From positions 2,666,001 to 2,730,000 of the forward strand of contig JAQFVV010012529.1 in NCBI GenBank assembly GCA_028023455.1: a DNA stretch of 64,000 bases, given 5' to 3'. Every line of letters starts with the position of its first letter. The first letter of the stretch is position 1. The notes beneath the pieces are model-generated. The model was given only the letters and a program-made list of their open reading frames with translations, did not search any database and was not told the origin of the DNA. This DNA is from Epiperipatus broadwayi. Taxonomy: Eukaryota > Onychophora > Udeonychophora > Euonychophora > Peripatidae. Below are positions 49,836-60,392 of the stretch, in pieces. Both the position numbers and the translations under genes were made by a program.

Positions 49836-51130
49836 CGGTAATTATAACGTAATCGGGCTTGGCCACTTGATGGTGTTGTTGGCAGTCAAAAACAATACAA
49901 TACAATGTTCAGGGCCACGTTATTTTTAAATCGAATTGCTGTTTTTTTTTTTTTTTTGGTTATTAATTTATTGATTGCTATAACTTTTTTTTATTTAAAA
50001 AGTTGTTTAACTTTAATTTATATAACTTTTTTTTATTTAAAAAGTTGTTTAATTTTAATTTTGGATTTAGTAAACGACAAGCTTTTTTTTATTTTTAAAT
50101 CACTGTTTTTTGACAAAGCTGCGATGTCTATTTAGTGATATCTTTTGCTTAATTATTGGTAAACGACAACCTTTTTTTTTTTTTTAAATCGCTGTTTTTG
50201 GACAAATTATCATCATTCCTCCTTTTTAGTTATTAATTGATTGATTGCTAGAACTTTTTTTGCGATGTCTATTTAGCGATGTCTTTCCCTTAATTATTGC
50301 TTTCTACATAACAAAACAACTGTTTAGGGTTAGTTTTAGGATTAGTTTAGGGTTAGTTTTAGGGTTAGTTTAGGGTTAGTTTTAGGGTTAGTTTTAGGGT
50401 TAGTTTTAGGGTTAGTTTTAGGGTTAGGGTTCTGTTGTTTGTAATGCTAAAATAAAAAATATCAATATTGTAACCGTAGTCGGACAAAAGAAAGAAACTC
50501 AAACTTTTTTAAACAACAACAAACACATATAAATGTCTTCTTTACTTATTAAACATGTTTATAATATGTGCTTTCTATGAAATTTACAAAAAATTGTGTA
50601 TATTTTTATTGGATAGCAGAAATACTCGGCTTCTGTTTTCGGCAACTGCGGAAAAAGTTACGATCGCCAAACATTTTATGAACTACGTGGTATTTCACAT
50701 GAAAATGAGATTTCTCACGCGAACTCGGCCAAATTCCTTTGACGTACTCTTGGCAAGCTTTTACACATTATACCTTCTCTAAATAAGAGTGTGGCCATTT
50801 GGAAAATTACTATAAAGTCAGGTTTCTTAAATTCATTACAAATACAAAGATTGTGTAACGTATATTGTAAAAATTTGACTAATCAAAATATACACACATA
50901 TATATCAAACTGTACACGAAAGATAAGTGTGTGGATTCACAATAACTGTCGCGAAGCAGAAATAGGCCATAATATTTCTGCATTACGTCATCATCAATGG
51001 CCTTTTAATGGCTAAGACAAACATATGTTTTCTATAGCTGTAATGAAGGTCTTGTAAACGGCATTTGTTAGGTGTTTTGGCGAGCCAGAACGCCATCAAG
51101 TGGCCAAGCCCAATTAGGTTATAAGTACCG
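49836..51130. mobile_element. 1.3-kb TIR element inserted in the CR1 RT
   Basis: Inverted ends of about 45 bases: left CGGTAATTATAACGTAATCG then GGCTTGGCCACTTGATGG; right end its near reverse complement ending at 51130. The CR1 RT reading stops at the left end and resumes after the right end. The inside has no transposase. It holds duplicated segments with TTTATTTAAAAAGTTGTTTAA, two copies of 'GCGATGTCTATTTAG', a telomere-like minisatellite (50322-50430) and a less AT-rich part (about 50620-51000) with short frames that I do not recognise. The target duplication is unclear, so the superfamily is unassigned; it is non-autonomous. Confidence 0.8.
50322..50430. repeat. Telomere-like minisatellite, TTAGGGTTAGTT units
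   Basis: About nine tandem units of 11-13 bases built from TTAGGG followed by TTAG and one to four extra T, ending in two adjacent TTAGGG-like words. It resembles variant telomeric repeats but lies within the DNA element and so is not a chromosome end. Confidence 0.85.
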
Positions 51131-51800
51131 CTTCTCATATATGGTGGCTGGAAGAGTTGTAAAAATGGATTGAGGAGAATAATGTAGTGGGGAAAATGCA
51201 AGGAGGTTTTAGATTCAGATAGGTATATAGGAGATTTGTTGTTACACAACTTATGGATATGAGTAGAAATTCAGGTAGATCATTATATATATTTTATACA
51301 TATAGAGAAGGCATATAATAGAGTAAATAGAAATAGATAATGGGTAAGTTTAGCAAATTTGAGAATGAATGAAGCAATAATAAATATTATTAAGAAATTA
51401 TATGAAAATAATTACTATACTTATCAATTAGGGGATATAGAATCAGTTAAAGTTAAAAATGGGGTAGGACTAAGGTGAGGATGCCCTATGTCACCTATTT
51501 TGTTTTTGTTGTATTTGAGTGAAATGGTGAAAGCAATAGAAAGACTAGGAAAAGGGATAGAGATACCGTTAATAGGTGGCAAGGGAGTATATACTTTGTC
51601 AGGATTTTTTTTTTTGTGTATCTTTTTGTGTGCAGAAAGAAGAGAAGATATAGAAGCTATGCTGAGGACATGTGCAAGGGTGAGTAAAGAGATGGGGATT
51701 AAATTTAGTGAAGAAAAATCAAATATAATGATGGTTAATACTGGGGAAACAGAAGATATAGAATTTTTATTGAGGATATAAAGTTAAGTGTGGTGGATAG
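51131..51800 (+). pseudogene. CR1-type RT, second half
   Basis: Across stops and frameshifts the strand reads 'WIEENNVVGKMQGGFR' (motif 2), 'NLRMNEAIINIIKKLY', 'VKNGVGLR' and 'GCPMSPILFLLYLSEMVKAI' (motif 4), a corrupted position for the catalytic A/FADD ('YTLSGFFFLCIF', 51590-51630, T-rich), then 'GIKFSEEKSNIMMVNTG' (motif 6). The longest open part is 51488-51781. The catalytic Asp pair is gone, so the enzyme is dead. The reading ends at 'VVDRY', where the RTE tail begins. Confidence 0.8.
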
Positions 51801-51802
51801 AT

Positions 51803-52620
51803 ATCATCATCATCATTATCAACCATTATCAATCCACTGCAGGATGAAGGTCTCTCCAAGTTTAATCCATCTTCTCCGATCTTTAGCTTCTCTTCTCCAC
51901 ATCACCCCTACACATTTTCTTATTTCATCCATCCATCTTACATGTGGTCTCCTTCTGGGTCTTTTACAATCTCTTGGAATCCAGTTTAAAATTTCAATTG
52001 TCCATCTATTATCATCTCTTCTAGCAATATGTCCAGCCCAACTCCACTTCAATCTTTTAATTTTTTCAATGAGGTCAGTAACACCTGTTTGTTCTCTTAC
52101 CCATACATTGCGTTTTCCATCTCTTCTTGTTACTCCCAACATACATCTCTCCATACTTCTTTGAGTGGTCTGAAGTCTCTGTATTGATCTTCTATTAAGT
52201 GTCCAAGTCTCAGATCCATAAGTAAGAACTGGTAAAACACATTTGTTAAAAACCTTTCTTTTCAAACACATAGGCATATTTCCTTTTAATATCAAGTTAT
52301 TTCTACCAAAAGCACTCCAACCAAGTTTAATTCTATGATTAATTTCCTCTATTAGGTTTCCATCTGTATTAATAATCTGACCAAGGTATTTGTAACTCTT
52401 AACTTCTTCTAATTCATCATAATCAATCTTTATTTTCATATTTTGAGCAAATCGATTAAACATTACTTTAGTCTTTTTAACATTTATCTTTAGTCCTACT
52501 TTCCTACTTTCATCTGATAACTCCTGCAACATTTCCTGCAGCTCGGAAGCATTATTTGCAAAAACAACTACATCATCTGCGAAATCTAAATGACTTAAAT
52601 AATCTCCATTTACTTTCACT
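51803..52620 (-). mobile_element. 5'-truncated RTE retrotransposon, young
   Basis: Inserted in antisense into the CR1 RT. On the minus strand it starts inside the RT at 52620 and ends at a GATGATGATGATAT tail near 51803, typical of RTE elements that end in short ATG/GAT-type repeats. The host LINE reads 'SVVD.Y' up to one side and 'YSYL' on the other, so the insertion removed little or nothing. The internal frame is uninterrupted, so this is the youngest LINE insertion in the window. A long target duplication is not evident. Confidence 0.85.
51819..52619 (-). CDS. RTE reverse transcriptase C-terminal part (open fragment)
   Basis: 267 codons without a stop. It begins 'YLSHLDFADDVVVFANNASE' with the catalytic FADD box, then 'GLKINVKKTKVMFNR', 'YKYLGQIINTDG', 'CVLPVLTYGSETWTLNRRSI', 'LGVTRRDGKRNVWVR' and 'WSWAGHIARRDDNRWT', 'RPRRRPHVRWMDEIR', ending 'ILQWIDNG'. 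This is the order of the palm, thumb and RTE-specific C-terminal region. The first codon is GTG directly at the truncation point, not a real start; upstream endonuclease and fingers are absent. No promoter is visible, so it is probably not expressed as an active enzyme. Confidence 0.9.
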   Translation of the reverse strand: MKVNGDYLSHLDFADDVVVFANNASELQEMLQELSDESRKVGLKINVKKTKVMFNRFAQNMKIKIDYDELEEVKSYKYLGQIINTDGNLIEEINHRIKLGWSAFGRNNLILKGNMPMCLKRKVFNKCVLPVLTYGSETWTLNRRSIQRLQTTQRSMERCMLGVTRRDGKRNVWVREQTGVTDLIEKIKRLKWSWAGHIARRDDNRWTIEILNWIPRDCKRPRRRPHVRWMDEIRKCVGVMWRREAKDRRRWIKLGETFILQWIDNG

Positions 52621-53652
52621 ATAGTTATTTGGAAATCATCTTAAGTAATCAGGAAAATTGCTTGGATCAATGGGAGAAAAAAATTGGTAAATGAAGCAAA
52701 GAAAATAAAGGGTTTAGTAAAGAAATTAACAGTGTTTTCATATAATAAATATGATGTAGCTAGAATTATATGGAAGAGAGTGGCAGTAGCAGGGCGAACA
52801 TATGGTAATGATGCATTATGTGTTAGTAAAAGGGTATTAGATTACTTAGTACAAAGGGAAATAGGAAAACATGTATTAGATGCAGAGATGTGGCCAGCAA
52901 AGGAGGCAATTCAAGGAGAAATGGAATGGTTAAGTTTTTATATGAGAGATGCAAAAAGTAAAATGAAAATGTTTGGTAGGTTGCAGTTTATGGATAATAA
53001 AAGAATAGACAAAATAGTATTTAATTGGGTTATGGGTAAAAGGCAGGCAACTGGATAGGTGAGAAAGGTAATGCAGTATGCAAAAGATTTGGATAAAGAA
53101 TTTATATCAGTATACTTGTATAAAAGGTGGGATGATTGTATTAGGAGAATTGTTGATTCTTATAGTAGTAAGGAATGGGATAAACGAATAGCTGCATTAA
53201 TAAAGGATAGGGAGTTGGAAAGATGGAGAACTAGTATGGAGAGTAAAAAGAGTTTAAATATTTATAGAAGTAAACAGAACATTGGCTGTGAGTTAATTTA
53301 TGATAATAATAAGAAAAGTAGTATATTGTTTAGGACTTGAATGGGATCTTTAGCAACAAGAGAATATACAAGTAAATGGAAAAATATGGGTGATTTACTT
53401 TGCAAATTGTGTAAGGAAGGTATAGAAAATATTAGATATCTGTTGATTGAATGTAAATACTTGAAAGCAGAAAGAGTACAAATAATGAAGTTATGGGAGA
53501 ATAAATATGAACAAAATGATTATACAGAAAGTGGGTTATTGGTTTTTATGCTGGGTTTGGGAAAAGATAAGGAGGGTTTAGATATAAAGGCCATAGATTT
53601 GACAAAGATTATGTTGTGGAAATGGGATGGAGCAGATTATGGGGAAGCTTAG
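52621..53652 (+). pseudogene. CR1-type ORF2, C-terminal region
   Basis: Three successive open stretches in one direction (52684-53058, 53059-53340, 53341-53652), separated by stops. They read 'KIKGLVKKLTVFSYNKYDVA', 'WKRVAVAGRTYGNDAL', 'EWLSFYMRDAKSKMKMFGRL', 'DKIVFNWVMGKRQATG', and at the end 'LLCKLCKEGIENIRYLLIEC', a CCHC-like C-terminal motif in which the expected His is Arg. This is the region after the RT in CR1/L2-group proteins. It follows the nested RTE and restores the same reading direction, so it belongs to the same element. Confidence 0.8.
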
Positions 53653-54585
53653 GGTAGAGAATGGAAGGGAAGATAAAGTGGCTAACAGGTTTTTTGGGGC
53701 ATAGTTGCTGAGAGATTCCTGATCCCGTTTAAGGAGAAGTCACAGTTCATCACATCACTATGGAATGATTTAATATTTGTATATTTGTTGCAATTTATCA
53801 TTATGTACTGGGATATTTTTTATAATTACTAATGTTTAGTTTGTCTTTCTATAATAATAGTAAAACATGTTTGTAGCAAAAGTTTTAGATAGTTTGCTTG
53901 TTAAAATTTCAAGTTCTTTGTTTGAATTAACGTTATACACTGGGATTGTTTTATATATATATTATATGTGCATAATGTATAATTGGTTGGTTACTAACTT
54001 GCATAACATTTATTTGTGTTTGAAAGGAAACCCAAACACACTTCTTTTTAATATAAGGGATTCCGGAAGTCAGGTATATTTTTCTGAATTTGCATATCTG
54101 ATTAACTTTTATGTAAGAAAGAATTTTTAGATTTGGAATTATAAGAGTTTTATAGTATATTGCAAATAAATAAGAGGTGGAAATGGATATAAGATTGATT
54201 CCTAATCTTGATATTTTTTGGTTATTCATTTAAATTTATAGTAAATTTTAATAATGTATGTTTTACTAACATAGTTAATGTAGCAGCTTATTAAATGATT
54301 AATTTATATTTTATATATTATGTTTAACTTTTTTTTCTCTTCAATTGTTTTGTTAGTCTACAGAGAAGTTTTTATTCTTTTTTTCTATTGGGATTCAATT
54401 TCCTCTCTATTTCTCAGTTTCTACTAAAGGTCTTTTTTTAAAAGTATCTTCTGAAAATCTCAGATTTTCAATTCCTATTAAAGGGAATTTTAGAACATCT
54501 CATCCTGAAAAAAGAACTATATGTTTTTTATTGTTCAAATGTTGATCTCACAAGCAACTGGCTTATTTATTTATAATTTTATGTC
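53653..54585. other. CR1 3' untranslated region, then AT-rich DNA
   Basis: The element's 3' untranslated sequence (with 'TTGCTGAGAGATTCCTGATC' near 53704) passes into AT-rich DNA near 53840. Frames at 53867-54130 and 53951-54229 overlap on opposite strands and have no recognisable domain. Confidence 0.5.
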
Positions 54586-54588
54586 TTT

Positions 54589-54848
54589 TACCATAAAAAA
54601 TGTAGTCTAATTATGTTTAGTATATGATCGAGCAGTGCATTCTAATCAATAATATTATATTTATTTTCAATTAACGTATTTTCTGTTTCATAAAATCTTC
54701 ATGTTTACATACTATAAATTTACCATAAAAATTAGTCTAATTATGTTTAGTATTTGATTGAGCAGTGCATTCTAATCAATAATATATTTATTTTCAATTA
54801 ACGTATTTTCTGTTTCATAAAATCTTCATGTTCACATACTACACATTT
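54589..54848. repeat. Tandem duplication, period about 132 bp, two copies
   Basis: 'TTACCATAAAAA', 'GTCTAATTATGTTTAGTAT', 'GAGCAGTGCATTCTAATCAA' and 'TCAATTAACGTATTTTCTG' recur 132 bases apart with few differences (ATATGATCGAG versus ATTTGATTGAG). A recent local duplication; no coding content. Confidence 0.85.
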
Positions 54849-54959
54849 TTTTTTGCAAGTCAGACTTAAGTCATTTTAATATACTTTCAATTATTATCCT
54901 CTCATGTTAAGTAAACTTCATTAATACTCCTTTAACACTTTAAGCAAATATTTTTTATT

Positions 54960-56650
54960 TATAACAATTATAATAAGACTGAGAGGCAAGTAAAGAAGTA
55001 TTATGATAAATTAATAAGTTTGATAAGAAGTTAAGATTTACAATAGAATGGGAAAAGAATAATGAGTTAGTGTATTTGGATATAATGATGAAAAAAGAGT
55101 ATAGTAAAGGGAAGTGTAAAGTGGGGACAGAGTGTTTAGAAAGATGGAAAAGGGCAATATAGTGAATTGGAAGTCTGATGTTGACAGGCAATTTAAAATT
55201 AGTGCTATAAAATTGAGGGTATTTAGAGTGATTAATTATTGTAGAGATAGGGAAGATTATAGAAAGGAAATAAATACATATTTAAGGAGTTTAGAGATAG
55301 TGGATTTCCAGAAGGGATAATAAAGAGGACTATTGAGAGTGTAGAAGAAAAATGTAGAAAGGAAGAAGAAGGTGGGAGAAAGGTAATTGAAATGGATAGG
55401 AAGAACAGATATATAGGAATAAGAGTAGGTAATTATAGGATAGTTAGGAAAGTTAATAGTATAATTAAAAAGCTTAATGTAAAATATAAAAATGAGGTGA
55501 AATATAAGAAGAGGAAAAATATGATGAAGGTTTTGGTTAATAAATATATAGATAAAGAAAGGAATTATGTTAATGGGATTTATATGATAGAGTGTAAAAA
55601 TTGTAGGAATAGGGGGGTTAGAAATAGATATGTGGGTGAAACAAATAACTTTATATATACAAGGCTGAGGCAACATAGATATGATAAAATTTTGCCCATA
55701 TTTGTGAATATATGATGGAGACAGCATGATTTGGAGAAGGAAAATATAAAAATAATTAGTTATGCAAATAGTAGAAGGGACAGGAAGATAATAGAAGCAT
55801 TGTTGATTAAGAAAATAAGGCCTAATATTAATAGAAAAGGAGGGATAAGGACTTTGGTAGTGTAAAATTAAAAGTAGCAAGGTTTAAGATGATTAAGTGA
55901 GGGGAATGTAAAAATTATAGATGAAAGGGTTAAAATTTAAGGTAATTAGATAATAGGAGTGGTTAATAGAGGGAGATAGTTGTTGGGGGAAAGAAAGGAA
56001 GTTGGGGAATGGTTGCTGAAAAAGAAAAATGGAGGAAAAGTGGAGGTAGTGTAAAAGTTTTAAGGTAAGAATAGTTACGTTTGTATGGATATTAAATGTT
56101 ATAGAAGGGTAGTTAAATAAGTAAAGATGATAGGGAGTAGTAAAAGATAAATGAGTAAGGGAATTGAAGAGATGGTATGGAAATATAAAGGGAAATAAGT
56201 GAAGTATAAATGGGTGTGTAAAGAGGGAAAGAATGATTTTATTTTTTAGGTTTAGTTTTTGATATTTTTTTAATTTTTGATTTGTTTTTTTTTTGGTTTT
56301 AATTATGTAAAAATATTAATTTTTGGTATTTTTAGATTAATGTTTAATGGTTTTAATGTTTTATTTTGAATGGTTTGATGTTAAAAATTTGAATTTCATA
56401 CATTTATTATGGTTGTAATTTTAAAATATTTTTTAAGGAAATTTTAATTTTTTAGTATTTTGGACTTTGAAAGGTTAAAAAAAATTTTTGTTTAAAAGTT
56501 TTGAATTTAGTTGTTTTTGCTTTACATTATTTTGGTTTATTATAATCTTATAAAGATGGACTATGTGAAAATATCAAGAATTTGGGTTATATTGATGTAA
56601 TATTTGTATAATTTTTTTGTTGTAGATCTAAAGAAGACTGCTAGGTCAGT
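54960..56650 (+). mobile_element. Penelope-like element, 3' half (copy C)
   Basis: The plus strand starts within the RT C-terminus ('NKFDKKLRFTIEWEKNNELV', 'YLDIMMKKEYSKGK') and continues through the linker and GIY-YIG endonuclease, then a purine-rich and later T-rich untranslated region, with 'GTAGATCTAAAGAAGACTGC' near 56624, which resembles the tail of copy A. The 5' two thirds are absent, as expected of 5'-truncated PLE insertions. It is a different subfamily from copies A and B, as residues agree only in part. Confidence 0.75.
55000..55865 (+). pseudogene. PLE RT tail and GIY-YIG endonuclease
   Basis: The first frame breaks near 55130 and continues in 55132-55320 ('NIVNWKSDVDRQFKISAIKL', 'RVFRVINYCRDREDYRKE'), then 55392-55715. 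In the last, 'YVNGIYMIECKNC' and 'RYVGETNNFIYTRLRQHR' form the GIY-YIG core with a CX2C-like pair before YVG. After a stop (55714) the frame goes on with 'SRRDRKIIEALLIKKIRPNI' followed by NRKGG, which supplies the conserved Glu and the C-terminal INR.GG end. Only two or three lesions separate it from an intact domain. The antisense frame 55257-55880 is not a gene. Confidence 0.8.
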
Positions 56651-57800
56651 CAAAACTCTTATAAAGAAAAAATATTTGCTTAAAATGTTAAAGGAGTATT
56701 ATTGAAGTTTATATTGAAATATGAAAAAAAGCAAAATATTGACGGAGAAGAAGTAGATAAGAGCTATATCATGTTAAGTAAAATGACTTCTATAAAGACT
56801 GAACTGCAAAAGATTCTTATAAAGATTATTTCTTCAGAAATATTATATATTCTTAGCATTATATATTAATACATGGTATTTATTTGCATGTTTATTAAAA
56901 TTAATAACATTTATTTCATATATAAATATAAACTAATTAGCTCATCACTTTACTACTGCATATTATAAGTTTAACAATAACTTCTCAATGTTTATCTATC
57001 TTTATTTCCAATTTTTTTACTATCACTGAATATTTATTCACATTGCTCTTAATTTTTTAATTTATTTACATAATATTTCAATGTCCTATGACTTATTGGC
57101 ATGAACAGTTGCTTTTTAAATTAATACACATTTTATTTTATATTTATATTATGATGTGCAATAAACATTTTATATTTGGTAGCATTATTTCTAAGTACAC
57201 TAACGCCTATATAAATTGATTATGGTCTATTTTATTGTAGTTTAATTATTCTGTAGGTATTGATCATTTTTATTAAATACTATATATACATTAAGCAAAA
57301 AAAAAAGAAAAAAGATACAGATGATAAGCTCATCTAATTTTTCTATGTAATTAATATCATCAATACTTATTTTAATCTATTCAGCATAAGTTTTATTACA
57401 ATTAGATCATGATTGTGACATATATATGCATTTATATTTTTATTCGTATTAATTTCACTTAATAATTCTATTCATAATGATGTATTTTTGAACATATATA
57501 TATATATGATTATCTCCATTTTCTGCTATTTTCTAAATAATTTGTTTATTTATTTTCCTTATTTCTTTAAATGCATTATTATAAATCTATATAAAAAGAT
57601 ATTTTTCAAGATATAGAAAACGACATTTCAATATCACATGGAGCAAAAAAAGTTTATTCTGAATAGTATTTTTGAAGAAGTAAAAAAAAAAAGTTTAGAT
57701 AAATATCGATTTTTTAATTTGATTTTTAAAAACATTGCTGTACAATTTAATATATTATTTATATTGAAAATTATTATTAAATAATTTATTTATTTAATAT
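56651..57800. other. AT-rich intergenic DNA, no gene seen
   Basis: No supported feature. Confidence 0.55.
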
Positions 57801-57802
57801 AT

Positions 57803-58190
57803 AGGGTATATGAGCACAGACTTTCACACCACTCACCACTCTATCTCATATTACTGACACCCTTGAACACATATATGTCGAAAAGATTTCATGCTAATCC
57901 AGCAATCATCAGTTGGTCCAGATTATATGCAATAAATGCTCAGATATATATATATATATTAAGATAGCCAATCTTCATACTTTAATGGACAGTCTTCAAT
58001 CCACTCTATGTCCATCCAATTGAAAATCTGATGGTGGAACACTCAAAGATCATACTGAGTCCGAGATTCTTGTCACAACCATATTGAGCTGAAATTAATC
58101 TGACCCTTCATGTACAGGTCATAATTCATTTAATACATATACAAGGGATGGGCAGACATCTATAACTGAAATACAGGCTTATTATATATT
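57803..58190. repeat. Family P, single-arm copy
   Basis: TATAGGGTATATGAGCACAG at the left, then CATGCTAATCCAGCAATCAT, AAGATAGCCAATCTTC, GAGATTCTTGTCACA and GGATGGGCAGACATCT follow one arm of the 27-kb palindrome in order, ending ACTGAAATACAGGCTTATTA. There is no inverted partner nearby. Confidence 0.75.
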
Positions 58191-59230
58191 TATTTAAGCA
58201 AAAAAATCTGACAATAATTTAAAATGGGTTAAAATAAAATTTAAATCATTTGTCGGTTTCATTTCTGAAATACAGTATTTGATTTAAAAAGTAAAAATAA
58301 ATTTCCCAAAGATTACAAATTTGGTTTCAAACTCTTAGAAAGAAAGAAAATAAATCAAATTGAATTAGTAGTAAAGTTACATTACTTTCCTAAAGGAAAA
58401 AAAAAACTAAAATTAGAATAGTTTATCAGAATTGTATTTTCACCAAAATTTATAAAGAACATAATATTTTTATGTATATAATTTAATTTCATGTTTTAAA
58501 TTAAAATATAACATATATATATACAATCATTAAATCTTATTATTTCACAATAATTTTTTTTTTTTTAAATATTGAAATGATTGTAAATATAGTTGTATCA
58601 ATGTGTATGTTTATATATCATAACATATTGTGTATTGTGACTGCCCACTAACACTTTTTTTTATGTAGTACAATTGAAATGTCATTAAACATAATTTATG
58701 AATTTCATGAAAAGATCATGTTACAAAATTGTGTTTACATATACATTATAATCAATGTAAAATGCAATACTGTATTGTAATTTGTTTGACTAATTTTTTA
58801 AAATCATCACTACTTTTTAGATTACTTTTTTTATTGTTAATATGATTACATCAAATAATAAAAATAATTAAACTGTTTATCATTATTCAAATTTTTAAAA
58901 AACGTATTTGTATTAGAAAACTTTATTCATTTTTTATTGTTGTTGTTATTGTATGGGATCCAAAACAAAAGTTGAGTATGTATTATTTCAGCAATGTTTT
59001 CATTTTTATTAAGCACCTATGATGTTTTCTATAAATAAAAAAAAACATTAAAAAATTTTTTAATTCATGTTGAATAAATTATTGTTGCCATTTAATTTTT
59101 TTTTTAAGTTATTATTTTTACTGCTGAAGTGAACAAAAATAAGAGTACAAATTTTAAAGCATTTCATTTTATTTTATTTTGATTTCATTTTAAAAAAGTT
59201 TGTTTTTTAAAAAATTACTTAGAAGAAAAT
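58191..59230. other. AT-rich intergenic DNA, no gene seen
   Basis: No supported feature. Confidence 0.55.
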
Positions 59231-59232
59231 TG

Positions 59233-59870
59233 TAAATATAGAGAATTTGAACACAGACTTTCAAGCACTTTTCAACTATCCATACTATCTCATACTCCTG
59301 ATATACATGAACACACACATGTAGAAAAGATAAATAATCATCAATATATATATATTTCATGTTGAAGCAGCACTCATCAGTTTGGTCCAGATAAACACCT
59401 ACACACATATATAATCAGTGCAATCCCTCTTTTATATATTTAAATGGATAAGATCCTATATATGAGGGGTCAGAGTGACTTGAGGTCAACATGGGCATAA
59501 CAATAATATTGGCATCAGCATGAGAGTTGGACATTCCATCATCAAATTTTCAATGTTATGGATGGTTGAAGAGTTGGGCGTTTGAGTGAATTGAAGCCTG
59601 TTCATTAAAATATGAAAATTTGCTATCTTAATATAAACTTGCACTGATTATATTTATATGTGTAGGAGTTGATGATCTGGACCAACTGATGAGTGCTGAT
59701 TCAGCATGAAATACATATATTGGTGATTTTTTTTTACATGTGTGTAATCATGTGTATCAGTAGCATGAGATAGTGTGGATAGTTGAAGGGTGCTTGAAAG
59801 TCTGTGTTTAAATCCCCTATATTTATGATTAAGCTTCAGGTATATGAAAAATGCCTGTGTTTCAAATATT
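59233..59870. repeat. Family P, palindromic copy
   Basis: The left arm (CACAGACTTTCAAGC, AAAAGATAAATAATCATCAA, ATCAGTTTGGTCCAGAT) and the right arm (CTGGACCAACTGATGAGTGC, CTTGAAAGTCTGTG) are reverse complements of each other with moderate divergence, around a centre near 59430-59580 that holds the rest of the arm sequence once (AGGTCAACATGGGCATAACA). After the right arm comes GCCTGTGTTTCAAATA, the same outer word that flanks the 27-kb copy. The minus-strand frame 59190-59408 is a chance one. Confidence 0.75.
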
Positions 59871-60392
59871 AGAAGAAAATTATTTTCTTTAAAAACATTG
59901 GCTTGCTGGTTTTGAAAAGGGTTCTCTGAAATGAAATTACATTTAAGGATTTAAGTAATAAGAATTTTGAAATTTTCATCTATGCAAAAAAATATTTATA
60001 TTGACTTTTTCGAGTTCTCATTGGTCATTTTCATCAATTGTGCCACTTAGCTCATTTTGTAAGCAATATATTCTTTTGTTTTGATGTGATTTCAGGTATT
60101 AGATTGATATAGGTGGTGGTTTTAATTAACAGGATATTCAATTTTTCCTGGACTTTCTCTACCTTTCCTTTTTATACATTAGAAGAAAATGCATGGAAAT
60201 ATAGTTTTATCTATTTTTATTGTGTTTTTTTTTAAATTCATGTTATTTATGATTTTTTAAAAAAATATTTCAATTAAAAAAAGTTTCTTTTTATGTTGTA
60301 GATTTTGCAACAACAAAATAAAATAGACATTTTCTATTGTAGATATCAAAAATCATAATATTAGTAAAAAATCAGTCATAAATCACATGACC
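59871..60392. other. AT-rich intergenic DNA, no gene seen
   Basis: No supported feature. Confidence 0.55.

Larger units (their letters stand above)
47117..53840 (+). mobile_element. CR1/L2-group non-LTR retrotransposon with two nested insertions
   Basis: Plus-strand order: ORF1 (PHD-like start, coiled coil, SGNH esterase; 47117-48034), a G9 tract, ORF2 with AP-endonuclease (about 48262-48930), linker (49120-49416), RT first half (about 49610-49835), insertion of a 1.3-kb TIR element (49836-51130), RT second half (about 51131-51800), insertion of an RTE (51803-52620), RT tail and C-terminal region (52621-53650), 3' untranslated region. The RT reading resumes across both insertions, which proves nesting. 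Stops and frameshifts make the element inactive. The 3' end is not sharply defined. Confidence 0.85.

Noticed and set aside
51790-52164. 124-codon plus-strand frame
   Set aside because: Antisense shadow of the RTE reverse transcriptase.
55257-55880. 207-codon open frame on the minus strand
   Set aside because: It is exactly antisense to the PLE GIY-YIG region; purine-rich coding strands leave open Pro/Ser/Tyr/Ile-rich frames on the other strand.
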